A stretch of DNA of 64,000 nt from Anaerolineales bacterium (GTDB taxonomy: Bacteria; Chloroflexota; Anaerolineae; Anaerolineales; Villigracilaceae). The notes beneath the pieces are model-generated. The model was not told the DNA's origin. It was given only the letters and a program-made list of their open reading frames with translations, and did no database searches. Below are positions 28,219 to 38,254 of this stretch, one piece after another. Made by a program: the position numbers and the translations under genes. Where the stretch lies: NCBI GenBank assembly GCA_023382595.1, contig JAHDWB010000006.1:1-64000 (forward strand), read 5' to 3'. How positions within the stretch are numbered: position 1 is the stretch's first letter; each line of letters starts with the position of its first letter.

Positions 28219-28255
28219 CAAGGTGACAGCCGCTTTCAAAGCGGCTGTCACCTTG
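28219..28255. repeat. Near-perfect 37-base palindrome after the formate dehydrogenase gene
   Basis: Two 18-base arms (28219-28236 and 28238-28255) are perfectly complementary around one central base. It begins 9 bases past the fdhA stop. It could act as a terminator or as an mRNA 3'-end stabiliser for the transcript continuing into the CBS gene. A shorter palindrome of the same design lies at 62815-62847, also just after a gene. Bases 28188-28218 next to it resemble the widespread GTCATTGCGAGC repeat type. Confidence 0.75.
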
Positions 28256-28263
28256 TTCGATTT

Positions 28264-31026
28264 TTACACCAACTCCACCTTGACTGCCGTGATCTTATAG
28301 GACGGGATCTTCGAAACCGGGTCAAGCGAAGCGTGCGTCAGTTCGTTGGCAGACGCCTCGGGGAAGTGGAAGTTTGCATACACCATGCCGGGCGGCACGC
28401 GGTCGGTCACCCAGGCTTTCGCTTCGATGCTTCCGCGCCGCGACGTCACGCGCACATGGGTCTTCCCATTGAGTCCGATCTTTTCGGCGTCGTCCGGGTT
28501 CACCTCGATCAATGCCTCGCCGTATACCTGCATGATGCCTTCAGTGCGGCGGGTCATTGTCCCGCCGTGCCAGTGATACAGCACGCGTCCGGTGTTCATT
28601 ACCATCGGGTACTCGTCATCGGGGCGTTCCGCAGGCGGCACATGGTCGATCGGCATAAACTTGCCCTTGCCACGCGTGAACTGTTTGGTATGCAATATCG
28701 GCGTGCCGGGATGATCTGCCGTCGGGCAGGGCCATTGCAGACGCTCGCCCGCTTCCAGTCTTGCATGCGTGATCCCGCCGTAGGATGGCGTGACCGCATT
28801 GATTTCGGACATGATCTCGGCTGTGGATGTGTACTCCCAACCAGCGTGCGGCGCATCTCTCTGTACCCGGTCACTGATTCTGATCATCAACCGTTTTGCC
28901 AGCTCGGAGAGGATCCACCAATCCGGCTTCGAGTCGCCCAGCGGCTCGATGGCTTGACGCACCATCTGCACGCGGCGTTCGGTGTTTGTGAATGTACCCG
29001 TCTTCTCGGCGAAGGATGCGCCGGGCAACATCACGTCCGCGTATGCAGCCGTCTCCGACGGGAATATCTCTTGCAAAACGAGGAAATCCAGTGATTCCAG
29101 GCAATGACGGATGTGTTTCGTATCCGGGTCCGACATGACTGGATCTTCACCGAGGATATACAGTGATTTGATCTTGCCGTCAAGAATACCCGGCATCATC
29201 TCGGTGACAGTGAGTCCGACCTTGGCTTCGGCGGTTGCGCCCCAGGCTTTCTGGAATTTCTCGCGCGCTTCCTCGCTCGTGACGGGTTGATATGCTGGGT
29301 ACACGTTCGGCAGACCGCCCATGTCACATGCGCCTTGCACGTTGTTCTGTCCGCGCAGCGGGTTGACGCCGCCGCCGGCTTTGCCCATGTTACCGAGTAG
29401 CATCTGGAAGTTGGCGAGGTCCATCACATTGCGCACACCGACGATGTGCTGCGTAATGCCCATTGCCCATATCACCGCCATCGGCTTGGACGTGGCGAGG
29501 ATCTCAGCCGCTTCGTACAGTTTCTCCACGGGGATGCGCGTGATCTCCGCCACTTTGTCGGGCGGGTACTGCATCACGGTCGCTTTGAATTCGTCGAAGT
29601 TTTCGGTGCGTTCCTCGATGAAGGCTTTGTCTTCCCAGCCTTTTTCAAGGATGATGTACATTAATCCGTTGAGCAGGGCAATATCCGTGCCGGGCTTTTG
29701 GCGCAGGTGCAGTGTCGCAAATTCGGTGATATCGATCTTGCGCGGGTCAGCCACCACAAGTTTTGCGCCGCGCTGACGTACCGCCTGGCGCAGCATTGCG
29801 CCGAAGACGGGGTGTTGTTCGGTGGTGTTCGAACCAATGATAAGGAAGGCTTGCGCCTGACTGGCGACATCGTCCATGCTGTTGGACATCGCGCCCGAAC
29901 CGAAGGAGGCAGCCAGACCGGCTACCGTGCTGGAGTGTCAGAGACGGGCGCAGTGGTCGATGTTGTTCGTCCCCATGACCTGCCGCGCCAGTTTGTTCAT
30001 CAGATAGTTTTCTTCGTTCAGGCATTTCGCCGATGTCAGGAAGCCCATCGAGTCCGCCCCGAATTTCGAGCGGGTGTCGGCGAGTTTGTTCGCCACGATC
30101 TCGAGCGTCTTATCCCATTCGGCTTCGACCCAATCCCACGGCGAACCGCTCAATTCCTTTTTGCCGCCTTCGAGCAGGTAACGGCGGACCTTTGGTTTCA
30201 CCAGTCTGTCGGGATGATGAATGAAATCGTAGCCGTAGCGTCCCTTCACGCACAGGTGATTGCCGTTGACGGGCGCCTTCTCGGTCGAAGTCACACGGAT
30301 GATCTTGCCATCCTTGACATTCAACTCAAACTGACAGCCCACACCGCAGTAGGTGCAGGTGGTCATCACCAGTTTGTCGGGCACGCCGGCGCCCATGGAC
30401 ATGCGGTTATCCAACGCGCCGGTCGGGCAGTAGGCAACACACGCGCCGCAGGATTCACAACGGGCGTCGAGCATGTCGGTGTCCGCGCCCGCAACAGGAT
30501 GCGTATCGAAGCCGCGCTCCGCCATGCTCCATACGAAGCGTCCCTGGATGTCGGCGCAGGCTCGCACACAGCGCGTACACTGGATGCATTTGTTCAGATC
30601 CACAAAGACGAAGGGATTCGCGTCGCTGTCCACGGTGTGGCGGGGTGTGGCTGCCATGCTTTTTTCCACATCCAAGCCGTAGTGCTTAACCCAGTGCATG
30701 AACTGGGTCTCTTCCTTCTGTCCGTTCTCATAGCCGCTGTCATGATAGTTGGACATGAACATTTCCAGGATGGTCTTGCGCGATTTCTCGATGGCAGGGC
30801 TGTGTGTATTCACTTCCATGCCTTCGTTGACGGGCAGAGTGCAGGATGCCATCGGCGTGCGCCAGCCTTTCACGTCCACGACGCACAGGCGGCAGCCGCC
30901 GAACGCTTCAAGGTTGGGATGGTCGCACAGGGTTGGGATGGTGATGCCCGCCGCCTGCGCGGCTTGCAGGATGGTCATTCCTTCCTGCGCTTTAACTTCC
31001 TTTCCGTTTATCATCATCGTAACCAT
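28264..31026 (-). CDS. fdhA: Selenocysteine-containing formate dehydrogenase catalytic subunit
   Basis: Read through the in-frame TGA at 29938-29940, this is a 920-residue enzyme with Sec at position 363 in the classical context HCARL-Sec-HSSTVAGLA. It oxidises formate to CO2 at a Mo/W-bis-pterin site. N-terminal [2Fe-2S] ligands are C34, C45, C48 and C62; [4Fe-4S] motifs are at C147-C157, C190-C200 and C224-C259. The His-Cys3 cluster usually found near residue 95 lacks its cysteines. The C-terminal pterin-binding half (VMNTGRVLYHWHGGTMTRR) is intact. ATG 31026 follows AAGGAGATCAT. It lies 23 bases after the maturation protease gene, in an operon with diaphorase and [NiFe] hydrogenase genes, so NAD- or ferredoxin-linked activity is likely. 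Automatic callers would split it in two. Confidence 0.93.
29908..29940 (-). promoter_or_regulatory. Sec UGA codon and bacterial SECIS hairpin in fdhA
   Basis: The UGA (29940-29938) is followed, after an 11-base spacer, by a 7-base-pair stem (29926-29920 with 29914-29908, one G-U pair) closing a GGUCU loop. Spacer length, stem position and GGUC loop match the E. coli fdhF SECIS element, which SelB binds to insert selenocysteine. The stem is coding as well, within VAGLAA. Confidence 0.92.
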
Positions 31027-31049
31027 ATGATCTCCTTGCATATATTGTG

Positions 31050-31553
31050 TCACGCCGCCGCCGGTAAAATGCCTTCGGTTCGCATCCAATTCCAGACCAG
31101 ATCAACCGCCTGCGGGAGGAGCGCCGAGGTTTCTTCGGATGGCTCACGGGAAAAGCGGAAGTGATACCCGCGCACAGAAAGCAGCGCCGCCGCAGGTTTC
31201 CTGTTGTAGATTGTCTCGCAAAATGATAGAAGCGAATTTGGTGTAAGGTGGTGCGTAAAAGGGGAGCGCTGGAATTCGCTTTCGACACGGATCAGCCGGA
31301 CCTGCTCGGGGACATTCCCCGTGTGGGCATCCACAAAACAAACATGGTCATACCCGGCGATCTCCTCCGCCATTTCGGGGGTGAGTTGCAGGGAAAATGC
31401 GAAGTCCGCCAGGTTATTTGCCGGGAATTCATCCTCGTACGATTCAGGCGCGGACAGACCAAGCCGTATGGCAACTTCGCGCAGGACATGCCATGCAACG
31501 CCGTCGTCCTCCCGGTCGGGATTTCCATAACCAATAAATGATATTTTTTTCAC
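31050..31553 (-). CDS. [NiFe]-hydrogenase maturation protease (HoxW/HycI type)
   Basis: A 167-residue endopeptidase of the HybD/HoxW family. GYGNPDREDDGVAWHV (residues 8-23) is the family signature with its acidic nickel-binding residues, and FVDAHTGNVPEQV (about 73-85) is the second motif. It would remove the 25-residue tail after His450 of the HoxH encoded upstream, once nickel is inserted. It sits between a CBS gene and fdhA in the same operon. hypA-F are not in the window. Confidence 0.85.
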   Translation of the reverse strand: MKKISFIGYGNPDREDDGVAWHVLREVAIRLGLSAPESYEDEFPANNLADFAFSLQLTPEMAEEIAGYDHVCFVDAHTGNVPEQVRLIRVESEFQRSPFTHHLTPNSLLSFCETIYNRKPAAALLSVRGYHFRFSREPSEETSALLPQAVDLVWNWMRTEGILPAAA

Positions 31554-31571
31554 GCGATATTCCCTATGACG

Positions 31572-32018
31572 TCATTCGCCATATCCGGTGCCGAGGATAT
31601 AGTTCTCCAGCTTGACGATCTCGCCTTGTTTTTCCTGAAGCAGCGCTTCCGCCAGCCGGCGGATGGAGACAACTCCGACCACGCGATTGTTTTTCAGTAC
31701 GGGCAGATGCCGCACATGGAACCTGCGCATTAACTCGGCGCATTCCTCCAGCGAGGTTTCGGGATGCACCATTACCATTTGTTCGGTCATCAGTTCCCGG
31801 ACAAGAGTATCTTTTGCGTATCTGCCTTTGACTTCCCCCAGACGGGCATAGTCACGCTCGGTAAAAATACCGATGATCTTTTCGTTCTCTGTCACCAGGA
31901 TCGATCCTGTATTTGCTTCTTCCAAAACCTGAAGAGCATCCAGAACGGTGGCGCCGGCGTGGATAGTGACGACTTTTGATTCGGGCTTCTCATCAAGCAG
32001 GTTTTGAACGGTCGTCAT
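31572..32018 (-). CDS. Tandem CBS-domain protein
   Basis: A 148-residue protein of two CBS domains (TERDYARLGEV near 53 and VSIRRLAEA near 118) with a LENYILGTGYG tail. It is of identical length and layout to the CBS gene at 27697, so the two are operon-internal paralogues that frame the protease and formate dehydrogenase genes. It probably senses adenylate or NAD(H) levels. A ribosome site (AAAGGAGACCAGTC) precedes the ATG. Confidence 0.87.
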   Translation of the reverse strand: MTTVQNLLDEKPESKVVTIHAGATVLDALQVLEEANTGSILVTENEKIIGIFTERDYARLGEVKGRYAKDTLVRELMTEQMVMVHPETSLEECAELMRRFHVRHLPVLKNNRVVGVVSIRRLAEALLQEKQGEIVKLENYILGTGYGE

Positions 32019-32071
32019 GACTGGTCTCCTTTCCTATTCGAAGGAACGATGAAAGGTGTTTTTCTTGAAAA

Positions 32072-33499
<1,428 letters not shown>

Positions 33500-33515
33500 A
33501 TATTCTCCAGGGCTG

Positions 33516-34058
33516 CTAGTGCCAGTGCAGCAGGTCGTCCTTCAATTCGGGTTTGCGCCCCTGAGCCAATTCGGAAAGAACGTGGAAAATGACATCCGGA
33601 TCGGGCGGGCAGCCGGGAACGTTGTAATCGACAGGCACAACTTCATGAATGGCGCGGGTCTGGGTCATGGACGCCAGTTCTGGGTCGTTGGGGATCTCGC
33701 TGCCGGCTTCGTTGCTTTCGGCTTCCACATAGGCGCGGCGGAGCGCCTCCTCCACGCCGCAGAAATTCCGCATGGCAGGCACACCGCCGAAGACGGCGCA
33801 ATCACCCAATGCCACCAGGATCTTTGCGCGCGCGCGCATCTTGTGCGCGACCTCTTCATTGGCGGTGTTGTTGATGCCGCCCTCGAGCACGCCCACATCC
33901 ACACCGCTTTCGTCCGGCTCCTTCAAGTCTGTGATGGGAGTTGCGCGCAGATCCGCAAGTTCGACGATCTTCAAGATACGCTCGTCCATATCCAGCAGGG
34001 ACATGTGGCATCCCGCGCATCCGCACATCCAATCGGAGGCAATTTTCGGTTTGTTCAT
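33516..34058 (-). CDS. hoxY: [NiFe]-hydrogenase small subunit (HoxY-like)
   Basis: A 180-residue small subunit carrying a single proximal [4Fe-4S] cluster: C14 and C17 (CGCAGCHMSLLD), C87 (GDCAVFGG) and C150 (VPGCPPDPD). The short length without medial and distal cluster domains, and the lack of a Tat signal, identify the soluble HoxY type. It passes electrons from the HoxH active site to the NuoG-like subunit encoded 8 bases upstream. AGGAAATC precedes the ATG. Confidence 0.92.
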   Translation of the reverse strand: MNKPKIASDWMCGCAGCHMSLLDMDERILKIVELADLRATPITDLKEPDESGVDVGVLEGGINNTANEEVAHKMRARAKILVALGDCAVFGGVPAMRNFCGVEEALRRAYVEAESNEAGSEIPNDPELASMTQTRAIHEVVPVDYNVPGCPPDPDVIFHVLSELAQGRKPELKDDLLHWH

Positions 34059-34066
34059 GATTTCCT

Positions 34067-36055
34067 CTAATTCAGTGTTACGCTCGCCTTGCGCGCGCGA
34101 ACTGCGTTTTGCCAGTCGGTGTCAAGCGTCAGGCTCATTCGCTTTGCAAGATCGGTCAATACGTCCAGGTTGTCGCGCACATGTTCGGGCGGAGAAAGCA
34201 GTTTTTCCGCCTTTTTGATTCGTCCATCAAGATTGATGTAATGCCCCTCCTGCTCCGACCACGTGGAGACAGGCAGGATGACATCCGCTTTTTCGGTGAT
34301 CCCGGATTCATAACTCGCCTGCACCACCAGATAAGGCGCTTTGGACACACGTTCGGCAAGCGACCGCGAAACATGGTCGTCGCCGAGCGCCACATACACA
34401 GCTTTGTGACCGTTCAGTTCGAAGGATTCGTCGAGACCGAGCAGGGCGGCGGCAAGACTGTTCGCCTCGCCTTTCAACGACAACAGACCGTTCCGCTCCT
34501 CATCCACGCATCCAACCTGGACTGCGAGCTGGTGCAGTTCCTCGATCAGTGTCTCGTCCCGTTGAGCCGTGATGCCTTTGCCGTAGATAATCACCGGCGA
34601 AACGGCGTGCGCCAGAATCTGCGCCGCCTGGGTCAATTTATCCAGCGGAATTCCCGTCTCCTTGACCGCTTTTTGGATGCGGGCATCTGCGTCTGTAATG
34701 TTCAGCGATTTTCGTTCCAAGCCTTCCTTTGCAATGACCGCCTGCAATCCGCGGATCAATACCAGGTCGGCGCCGTTGTTCGGTTTAAGCGCTATGTGAG
34801 CGATCTCGTCAAGCGAACTTTCACCCGGGTCGATATTGATAAGGTGGATGCCCTTGGAAAGGTTGCGCTTGAATAAAAAGCCCGCCACTATGTGGCTGCG
34901 GTTGACATTTGCGCCAATGCACAGGACCGTGTCGGAATTGCGCAGAGTGTCGATCTTTCCTTCGAAGCCGGCATGTTTCTCCGCATATTTTGAAACTGCG
35001 GCGGTTGGTACGCCTTCTTCGATGCTTGTGACCAACTCGCTGTCGAATTTATTTTGGAACAGGTCTTTGAAGGCGCTCAACGTCTCAGCGGGCAGCCGGG
35101 TGGATGCCAGCGCGGCAACCCCATGCTTGTTTCCTGCGAGCGGCTGTAGTTTTTCCTGCACAGCGGACAAGGCTTCTTCCCACGAAACAGGCTGGAGGGT
35201 TCCATTGACCCGCATCAAGGGAGCTGTGATGCGAGTACGGGTTTCGGTGACGGGGTCATATCGCCCGTGTTCGCACAAAACACCGTGGTTGACATCACCA
35301 TCCCAATCCCCTTCGATGCGCACGATGCGGTTGTCGCGTACCATGATGTTGACCGAACATCCCACCGAACAACCTGCGCATACGGATTTGATTTCTGTCA
35401 GTTGTTCGTCCTTTGCCTGATAGGCGCTGGTGCGGTCGATCAGCGCGCCTGTCGGGCAGACCTGCACGCACGAACCGCATTTGATGCAGGTGCTGTCGCC
35501 GAGCGGGACGTTGGTGTCCGCGACGATCATGCTGGATGCCCCGCGTTCCGCCACGGATAGCGTGAAGTTGCCCGCCATTTCAGCGCAGGCACGCACGCAG
35601 CGGCGGCACAGGATACAGCGGTTGTTGTCCAGGATGAAATATGGATGCGACGTGTCTGTTATGAAGTGGTTCCAGCCCGGCTGGATGGGCCAATGGGTCA
35701 TCTCTTCATGGTATGCCGCGTTTTGCAGTTCGCAGTCCCCGCCGCTGACCTGACAGAAGGGGCAGAAGTGATTACGGTCGCTGAAAAGCATCGAAAGGAT
35801 GAACTTGCGCGATTGCTTGAGCGCTTCGGTCTCTGTTTCGATCTCCATACCGTCACTGACCGGGAGCGTGCAGGATGCGATCGGCACCCTCATGCCTTTC
35901 ACTTCCACAATGCACAGGCGGCATCCGCCGTATGGGGCGAGGTGCTTGTGGTCGCAGAGTTTGGGGATCTGGATCCCCGCCATCTCTGCGGCGCGCAAGA
36001 CGGACGTTCCTTTTGGGGCGCTGACCTTTTTTCCATTGATCGTTATCTCTACCAT
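34067..36055 (-). CDS. NuoG-like iron-sulfur subunit in the HoxU position
   Basis: A 662-residue protein. The first 210 residues correspond to HoxU/NuoG: [2Fe-2S] C34, C45, C48, C62; His-Cys3 cluster H96, C98, C101, C108; [4Fe-4S] C147-C157 and C190-C200. A further [4Fe-4S] motif (C226, C229, C233, C261) and a 400-residue molybdopterin-oxidoreductase-like domain follow, but no Cys or Sec is found where the metal ligand would be (SDTVLCIGANVNRSHIV). A usual HoxU stops near 240 residues. It probably wires HoxY to the NuoF/NuoE pair upstream. ATG 36055 follows AAGAGGAACGC; open frame extends further upstream. Confidence 0.88.
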   Translation of the reverse strand: MVEITINGKKVSAPKGTSVLRAAEMAGIQIPKLCDHKHLAPYGGCRLCIVEVKGMRVPIASCTLPVSDGMEIETETEALKQSRKFILSMLFSDRNHFCPFCQVSGGDCELQNAAYHEEMTHWPIQPGWNHFITDTSHPYFILDNNRCILCRRCVRACAEMAGNFTLSVAERGASSMIVADTNVPLGDSTCIKCGSCVQVCPTGALIDRTSAYQAKDEQLTEIKSVCAGCSVGCSVNIMVRDNRIVRIEGDWDGDVNHGVLCEHGRYDPVTETRTRITAPLMRVNGTLQPVSWEEALSAVQEKLQPLAGNKHGVAALASTRLPAETLSAFKDLFQNKFDSELVTSIEEGVPTAAVSKYAEKHAGFEGKIDTLRNSDTVLCIGANVNRSHIVAGFLFKRNLSKGIHLINIDPGESSLDEIAHIALKPNNGADLVLIRGLQAVIAKEGLERKSLNITDADARIQKAVKETGIPLDKLTQAAQILAHAVSPVIIYGKGITAQRDETLIEELHQLAVQVGCVDEERNGLLSLKGEANSLAAALLGLDESFELNGHKAVYVALGDDHVSRSLAERVSKAPYLVVQASYESGITEKADVILPVSTWSEQEGHYINLDGRIKKAEKLLSPPEHVRDNLDVLTDLAKRMSLTLDTDWQNAVRARKASVTLN

Positions 36056-36093
36056 GCGTTCCTCTTTGATTCTCTCGGTTGGCGATCCGATGA

Positions 36094-37734
36094 TCATGCC
36101 AACTCGATATCTCTTGTCATTTCGCAGACGCCCGTGGGGCAATTACCGGTTTGAATATGTGCCTCCACTTCCGTGCGGAAGTGCTTCAGCATATCCCGGA
36201 TCGGGACTGCGGCGGTTTGACCCAATCCGCAGTTCGAAGCGCGCTCCATTTCGGCGGCGATGTCTGCCAGCTTGTCGAGGTCTTCGAGTTTTCCCTGTCC
36301 CTGCGAAATGCGCTCCACGATCTCATAGGTGCGCTGTGTCCCGATGCGGCAGGGTGTACATTTGCCGCATGACTCAAAGCGGAAGAATTGCAAAAGGACT
36401 TTCACAAGGTCCACGATGCATGTGTTTTGGTCGCAGATGAGCAGGGCGCCGGAACCAAGCGAAACACCCGCTTTGCGGAAGGATTCGAAATCCATCGGCA
36501 CGTCCTGAAGCGCGGCAGGGATGACCGAGCCGCTGCTTCCGCCCGTTTGCGCGAGTTTCAATACGCTGCCGGGCTTCATCCCTTTGGCGTAAATATTGAT
36601 GACTTCACGCAGGGTGATGCCCATCGGCACTTCGATCACGCCGCTGAAATTGACATTGCCCATGATGGTATAGACCTTGGTGCCGGGGCTGGACGGTGTG
36701 CCGAACGAGCGATACCATTCCGCGCCGTTGCGGATAATGGCGGGAATGTTCGCCAGCGTCTCCACGTTGTTGACCGTGGTCGGTTTTTTCCACAAGCCGT
36801 GTGTGACGGGGTAGGGCGGGCGTGAGCGGGGAATACCGCGTTTACCCTCGATGGATTCGATCAGCGCAGTCTCTTCACCGCACACATACGCGCCCGCGCC
36901 GGCATGGAGATGGACATGGAAATTGAAATCGGTTCCGAAAACATTCTTCCCAAGGAAGCCGAATTCCTGCGCCTGTTCGATGGCATGTTGCAGGCGGCGA
37001 TAGGCAAGACCATATTCGCCGCGGATGTATATGTACCCTTCGTCCGCGCCGACGGCATAGCCGGCAATTGCCATCGCTTCCAGGATGACATGCGGATCAC
37101 CTTCCAGCACGATACGGTCTTTGAACGTGCCCGGTTCGCTTTCGTCGGCATTGCAGATGACGTATTTCTTATCGCCTTGCGCCGCGCGGACGAATTTCCA
37201 CTTGCGCCCGGCGGAAAAGCCTGCGCCTCCGCGTCCCTGCAAGCCCGATTTCTCCACGATGTCAATGACCTGCTCCGGCGTCATGTCGGTCAGGACTTTG
37301 CCCAGCGCTTCATAACCGTTGCTGGCGATGGTCTCTTCGATATTTTCAGGATCGATGCGTCCGGCGCGTTCCAGTACGATGCGCTGTTCGGCGGGGTTGT
37401 AGCCCTTGTTGGCGCGCAGGGAACCGATTTGCCCGGTCAATTCTTTGGGCGGAGCGAGCAAATCTTCGGCAATGCGCCCCTTGTAAAGGTGTTCCTCCAC
37501 GAGATAGCGCGCGTCGCCGGGTTTGACAGGTCCATAGATCGTCGCTTCGGGGTAGACCACCACAACCGGCAGGATGTTCGAGCGTTCGGTGTCAGCGAGT
37601 GTGGCGATATCCACTTCGTCCTGAAGTCCGTACGCATCCAAAGCTTCCTTTAAGTTCTCAAGCAATTCATTCGCCCCAAGGCGGATGCTCTCAGGGTCGG
37701 TGGAGACCAGGATCATGGCGCGTTTTGTTTTCAT
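36094..37734 (-). CDS. hoxF: NADH-binding diaphorase subunit (NuoF/HoxF-like)
   Basis: A 546-residue NuoF-type flavoprotein. GRGGAGFSAGRKW (residues 168-180) is the NADH/FMN-binding glycine-rich loop, and ESCGKCTPCRIG with the later C502 binds the N3 [4Fe-4S] cluster (C456, C459, C462). The first 95 residues have a thioredoxin-like fold but no cysteines, so this copy lacks the extra [2Fe-2S] cluster of many HndC proteins. It exchanges electrons with NAD(H). It is 9 bases from the NuoE gene and 38 bases from the NuoG-like gene. Confidence 0.9.
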   Translation of the reverse strand: MKTKRAMILVSTDPESIRLGANELLENLKEALDAYGLQDEVDIATLADTERSNILPVVVVYPEATIYGPVKPGDARYLVEEHLYKGRIAEDLLAPPKELTGQIGSLRANKGYNPAEQRIVLERAGRIDPENIEETIASNGYEALGKVLTDMTPEQVIDIVEKSGLQGRGGAGFSAGRKWKFVRAAQGDKKYVICNADESEPGTFKDRIVLEGDPHVILEAMAIAGYAVGADEGYIYIRGEYGLAYRRLQHAIEQAQEFGFLGKNVFGTDFNFHVHLHAGAGAYVCGEETALIESIEGKRGIPRSRPPYPVTHGLWKKPTTVNNVETLANIPAIIRNGAEWYRSFGTPSSPGTKVYTIMGNVNFSGVIEVPMGITLREVINIYAKGMKPGSVLKLAQTGGSSGSVIPAALQDVPMDFESFRKAGVSLGSGALLICDQNTCIVDLVKVLLQFFRFESCGKCTPCRIGTQRTYEIVERISQGQGKLEDLDKLADIAAEMERASNCGLGQTAAVPIRDMLKHFRTEVEAHIQTGNCPTGVCEMTRDIELA

Positions 37735-37743
37735 GGCTGGCTC

Positions 37744-38241
37744 CTATTCATACCGTTCCAAAATGTCCGGGATCTGCTCGACAGTGAAATTGCCGTACAT
37801 GTCGTCATCCACAAGCAGGACGGGACCGACACTGCACAAACCGATGCAGGAGGTTGTAACGAGCGTCCACTTCTTGTCCGGCGTGGTTTCGCCGTTTTTC
37901 AACTGCAAGGTTTCGCGCAGCGCATCCCAGATCGCCTTGCCGCCGACGACGTGACAGGGAGCATTCTCACAGAACTTGATGACATGCCGTCCGCGCGGCT
38001 GGGTGGAGAGCATGTCGTAGAAACTGACCAAGCCATACAACTGACTCTCCGCCGCAAACGTCCTTTCGGCTGGGTTGTGGATCTGACGCTTTACCTCCCG
38101 TATGGCTTCCGCAGGGACGTAGCCGAGCGCGCGGTTGATCTCGCTCAGGACGGGGATCAACGCATCCGGCGATTTCCCGTGCTTTTCGATTGCCTGCTGG
38201 ACGACTTCCTTTACTTCGCTTTCAACAGGTGATGCGACCAT
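37744..38241 (-). CDS. hoxE: [2Fe-2S] thioredoxin-like subunit (NuoE/HoxE), second copy
   Basis: A 165-residue NuoE homologue with a helical N-terminus and a thioredoxin-like [2Fe-2S] domain. Ligands are in CENAPCHVVGG (C-x4-C, about residues 89-94) and TTSCIGLCSVGP (C-x3-C, about 130-134). It partners with the NuoF-type subunit encoded just downstream. A second, distinct NuoE lies at 41002, so the locus has two NuoE/NuoF pairs. Confidence 0.9.
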   Translation of the reverse strand: MVASPVESEVKEVVQQAIEKHGKSPDALIPVLSEINRALGYVPAEAIREVKRQIHNPAERTFAAESQLYGLVSFYDMLSTQPRGRHVIKFCENAPCHVVGGKAIWDALRETLQLKNGETTPDKKWTLVTTSCIGLCSVGPVLLVDDDMYGNFTVEQIPDILERYE

Positions 38242-38254
38242 TCAGCCTCCGATT

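Noticed and set aside
29938-29940. Stop codon splitting the formate dehydrogenase gene into two genes or a pseudogene
   Set aside because: Its position at the conserved Sec/Cys residue and the SECIS hairpin after it explain it as a selenocysteine codon.
29698-31164. Long plus-strand open frame of 488 codons opposite fdhA
   Set aside because: His/Arg/Ala-rich translation without any family feature; it is the antisense shadow of a GC-rich conserved gene.
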